From Arabidopsis thaliana (taxonomy: Eukaryota > Streptophyta > Magnoliopsida > Brassicales > Brassicaceae): a stretch of DNA of 64,000 bases. Below, piece by piece: positions 60,789 to 64,000 of the stretch; position 1 is the stretch's first letter, and each line of letters begins with the position of its first letter. The notes under the pieces were generated by a model that did no database searches, had not been told where the DNA came from, and saw only the letters and a program-made list of their open reading frames with translations. The translations under genes and the position numbers were made by a program. The DNA lies in NCBI RefSeq assembly GCF_000001735.4, contig NC_003076.8:7998001-8062000 (forward strand). The letters are read 5' to 3'.

Positions 60789-63700
60789 ATGGCTTCTGCG
60801 ACCGCCACGTGGACACCTACCTCCCTCCAGCTTCGTCTCGCTTTGAGCTCCGGCGTGCGTCGGAAATCTCCCGCCGTTTACTTACGACCATCGCGATTGG
60901 CTAGGAAATCGGGTTATGGAATTGTCTGTGTTTCGCAGAAGCCTGAAGTTGATGCGTGGACCGGATCGGATTCGTCAAAGTCGTCGGCTGATAATTTGGC
61001 TGGGTGGGATGATTCCGATAACGATGACAAGAAGTCTTCCAGAGTTAAGAAGAAGAGTTTGATTGAAGGTATATGCGGATGAACATCTGTTTTTGGATTC
61101 TGATTTTATTTTTCAGTGTGATTCGGAGTTTTCGAGGTTTCGTAAGAACCAGCTGGTGAAATGTTTGATTACACAATGAAGCTAAAACTATATGGCTGCA
61201 TAGTTTACAAGTGTAATTTGGTAGGAGCCATGAGTGTTGTTTTCTTATGGATGTACTACACATAATCTTTAGATTGAGTTGATGAACCGTATACGCCGAT
61301 TTGTTTTTGTGGTCAATTGTTATTGAGAGGTTCGCTAAACAGCGCACATACTCAAATGGTACATTGCATGTTACGTTGGAGTTTGGTTAAGTCTCTTTAG
61401 CATTTTGATTTCTCTGTTCTGAAGCTGTTTAGTTTACCGGTTTTCTTGTGGACTAATAACAATCTGGAACTAGTTTGCTTTCAGGTGTAGTTGGGGCTGG
61501 AGTGGCTGGAATCATTTTGTTTCTTGGGCTAAGCTATGCAGCAGCATCTTTTAGCAAGCGTAATACTCCTTCTCTTAAAGCTATTCAAGCTCGTTTCAAG
61601 TGCCTCTTTCAGAATTGTTTGTACTGATTTATTGTAGGGGAATCATCTTTTGAGCGCAGGAACAAAAAAACAGGAAATGCATTCGTTGACTTCTCAGCAG
61701 GAAAGCATGATTCAATCATCTGATGAAATTTCTAGTGATGAGATTAAGGTAGCTAACAGTGAGGAAAGCAATCTTAAGGACGAGGATAAGAGTATAGAAA
61801 GCAATGATGTAGCTCAGAAAAGTGATGAAGGGTCTGGCGAAGATAAACTACTTGGTAAGGAGACATCGTCATTTGATGGTGTCATGACTGATGAAGCGGA
61901 TGCCACTGAAAGTATCCCCCAAAATACTCCTGAAGCAGATTTGATGGTCAATGCGGAAACTGATCCTGAGACAGCAGAAAGTGAGAAAATAATATCTGAA
62001 TCTAAGTCTCTGTTAGACTCATCCACTGAGCCTATTCTTCTAGATGCAGAAAGTAGTAATCTTGTGGGCGTGGAAAATACAAATTCTGAAGATCCAGAGA
62101 GTCTCCTGAACACTGAACCAACCAATGTGTCTGATTTAGAAAATCATGTTAACAGTCAGAAGGAAGATTCCTTATCTTCTTTATCAGGCATCGATGCTTA
62201 TGCAGCCTCGGGGACTGTAACTGAGCTTCCTGAGGTTTCTTCACAATTGGATTCGACTTCAAAACCTCAGATTGTGCCACTAAATGACACGGAAACAGCA
62301 TTTGCCACTGCTGAAGAGCTTTCTGAGGTTAACGGAACACCGGAGTACTTCGAAACCTCAGATTGGTCATCAATATCAGACATAGATACAACGAAAGAAC
62401 TTGAATCTTCAAAATCTCCTGTGCCAGAATCAACAGATGGGTCAAAAGATGAACTAAACATATATAGTCAAGATGAGCTTGACGACAACAGAATGCTTTT
62501 GGAAATACCCAGTGGTGGAAGTGCATTTTCTTCTGCTGGAATTCCTGCACCTTTTATGTCTGTTATAGTTAATCCTGGGAAGATTCTTGTCCCCGTAGCT
62601 GCGGATCAGATCCAGTGTCAAGCATTTGCAGCTCTGCAAGTTCTGAAGGTAATATTATTTTTTTATGTTGTATAGACCCTCACTATGTATATCTTGCACT
62701 TGTGATTGTTCTGGCACTTGTATACCTTGCAGCTTATAGTTCAGTTTGTTCCATCTTTCAGGTCATTGAAACTGATACACAACCTAGTGATCTATGTACT
62801 CGCAGAGAATATGCCAGGTGGCTGATTTCTGCCAGCAGCGCGTTATCAAGGTATACTTTCATGATTTTGTTAGTGTTTCTGGTGGGGTCAAAATATCCTT
62901 CGTATGTATTAGAAAGTGAAATTCATGCATTTATGTGTGTTCTTTAACTCTTTGCAGAAACACAACCTCAAAAGTGTATCCTGCTATGTATATTGAGAAT
63001 GTTACTGAGCTTGCTTTTGATGATATTACTCCCGAAGACCCTGATTTTTCTTCCATTCAAGGTGAGAGTGAACTTTGAATTTTGATTCTACCCGAAAAGA
63101 AGATAAACAATGAAGCTAAATTCTGTTTACTCTTTTCAGGGTTGGCAGAAGCAGGACTTATCGCGAGCAAGCTTTCTAACCGTGATTTACTTGACGATGT
63201 TGAGGGCACATTCTTATTTTCCCCTGAAAGGTATTTATGTTGCTGAAAATCATCAAACTTGTCCAAAAAAAATTCTGCGTTTGTAAATCGCATTGAGAGA
63301 AACATATACATAGTCTTATACTGGTACGGCTGCCTTAATTTCTCTTTTAAGATATCAGTGAGATTTTCGATAGTCTCATGAACCAGAACGGCATAAAATC
63401 ATTCTTCTTACTGTTTTTAGAATATCATGGATTTCTGTACTTTGACAATGCCTTTGCGTTTAATACTTTGCTTATTTCTACAAATTTTGCTTGTTTCTTG
63501 TCCGACGCAGCCTTCTTTCACGCCAGGATCTGATAAGCTGGAAAATGGCCTTGGAGAAACGACAACTTCCAGAAGCTGATAAAAAGGTTGCATATCGAGC
63601 TTGGTTTTGTTCACTTCTCATAATATTGCAGATAATCATTAATTCACTTCATGATGCAGATGCTGTATAAACTCTCGGGCTTCATTGACATCGATAAGAT

Positions 63701-64000
63701 AAACCCAGATGCATGGCCTTCCATCATTGCAGATTTATCTACTGGGGAACAAGGAATCGCTGCCCTTGCATTTGGTATGCGCAAATTTTCCATCTAAATA
63801 TCTTCTTGCTCAATCATTACCTTATTATAATGCACACACGACTTTAGGTTGTACAAGATTGTTTCAGCCTCATAAACCAGTCACTAAAGGGCAAGCTGCC
63901 ATTGCTCTTTCAAGTGGTGAGGCATCTGACATTGTCAGTGAGGAATTGGCACGTATCGAAGCAGAATCCATGGCTGAAAAAGCTGTGTCTGCGCATAACG
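60789..64000 (+). CDS. Chloroplast SLH-domain protein (5' part, runs off the window)
   Basis: Nine exons are visible: 60789-61068, 61485-61559, 61660-62648, 62762-62850, 62958-63061, 63140-63230, 63511-63586, 63660-63774, 63848 to the edge. The N-terminus (MASATATWTPTSLQLRLALSSGVRRK...) looks like a plastid transit peptide. One membrane segment follows (GVVGAGVAGIILFLGLSYAAA, about residues 94-115), then about 330 residues of acidic Ser/Glu/Asp-rich, probably disordered sequence. Then come S-layer-homology-like repeats: CTRREYARWLISASSALSR...ELAFDDITPEDPDFSSIQGLAEAGLIAS and ...LAFGCTRLFQPHKPVTKGQAAIALSSG. SLH modules in plants are of cyanobacterial origin and are found in plastid membrane proteins. 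I recall it as At5g23890, function not settled. The 3' end is missing here. Confidence 0.9.

Overview
This is plant nuclear DNA. Gene order, exact protein lengths and intron positions match the Arabidopsis thaliana chromosome 5 segment I remember as At5g23720 to At5g23890. Locus names are given from memory. Most genes have spliced exons with GT-AG introns, and the spaces between them are AT-rich. I rebuilt exon chains by hand; each summed to a multiple of three except where a break is stated. Two exon edges (last exon of PAE9, exon 16 of CPSF100) may be off by one base.

Layout, left to right: PHS1 (+, tubulin kinase/phosphatase); a 2.7 kb gap with a Stowaway-type MITE; RUP2 (+, WD40 repressor of UV-B signalling); RPS11 (-, promoter with site II motifs and a telo-box); remorin REM1.4 (-); a small HMA-fold protein lacking metal-binding cysteines (-). 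Next comes a minus-strand cluster of three agenet/DUF724 genes (16.5-26.7 kb) with galactinol synthase GolS5 between the second and third, followed by a relic of a fourth copy and a repeat-rich gap to 30.4 kb. Then come AAP7 (+, amino acid permease), three tandem ML-domain lipid-recognition genes (+, 33-39 kb), a GT90-type glycosyltransferase (+), beta-tubulin TUB8 (+), pectin acetylesterase PAE9 (-), CPSF100 (+), and the first nine exons of a chloroplast SLH-domain protein (+) that runs off the right edge.

The genes form no operon. PHS1 and TUB8 both concern microtubules, and PAE9 and the GT90 protein concern cell wall or glycan work, but nothing in the sequence shows co-regulation. Two regions are shaped by tandem duplication. 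The ML array is about 6 kb of roughly 2 kb units, with promoters and 3' flanks copied along with three intact genes. The DUF724 array is the opposite: each of the three copies carries a different lesion (a 1-nt frameshift, a lost agenet module, a destroyed splice donor), and a fourth copy survives only as a 5' stub.

I do not see an undescribed multi-gene system. The most useful leads are the decaying DUF724 array with an expanding 21-bp coding repeat, the cysteine-less HMA protein, possible alternative 3' exons of PAE9, and several small mobile-element footprints.
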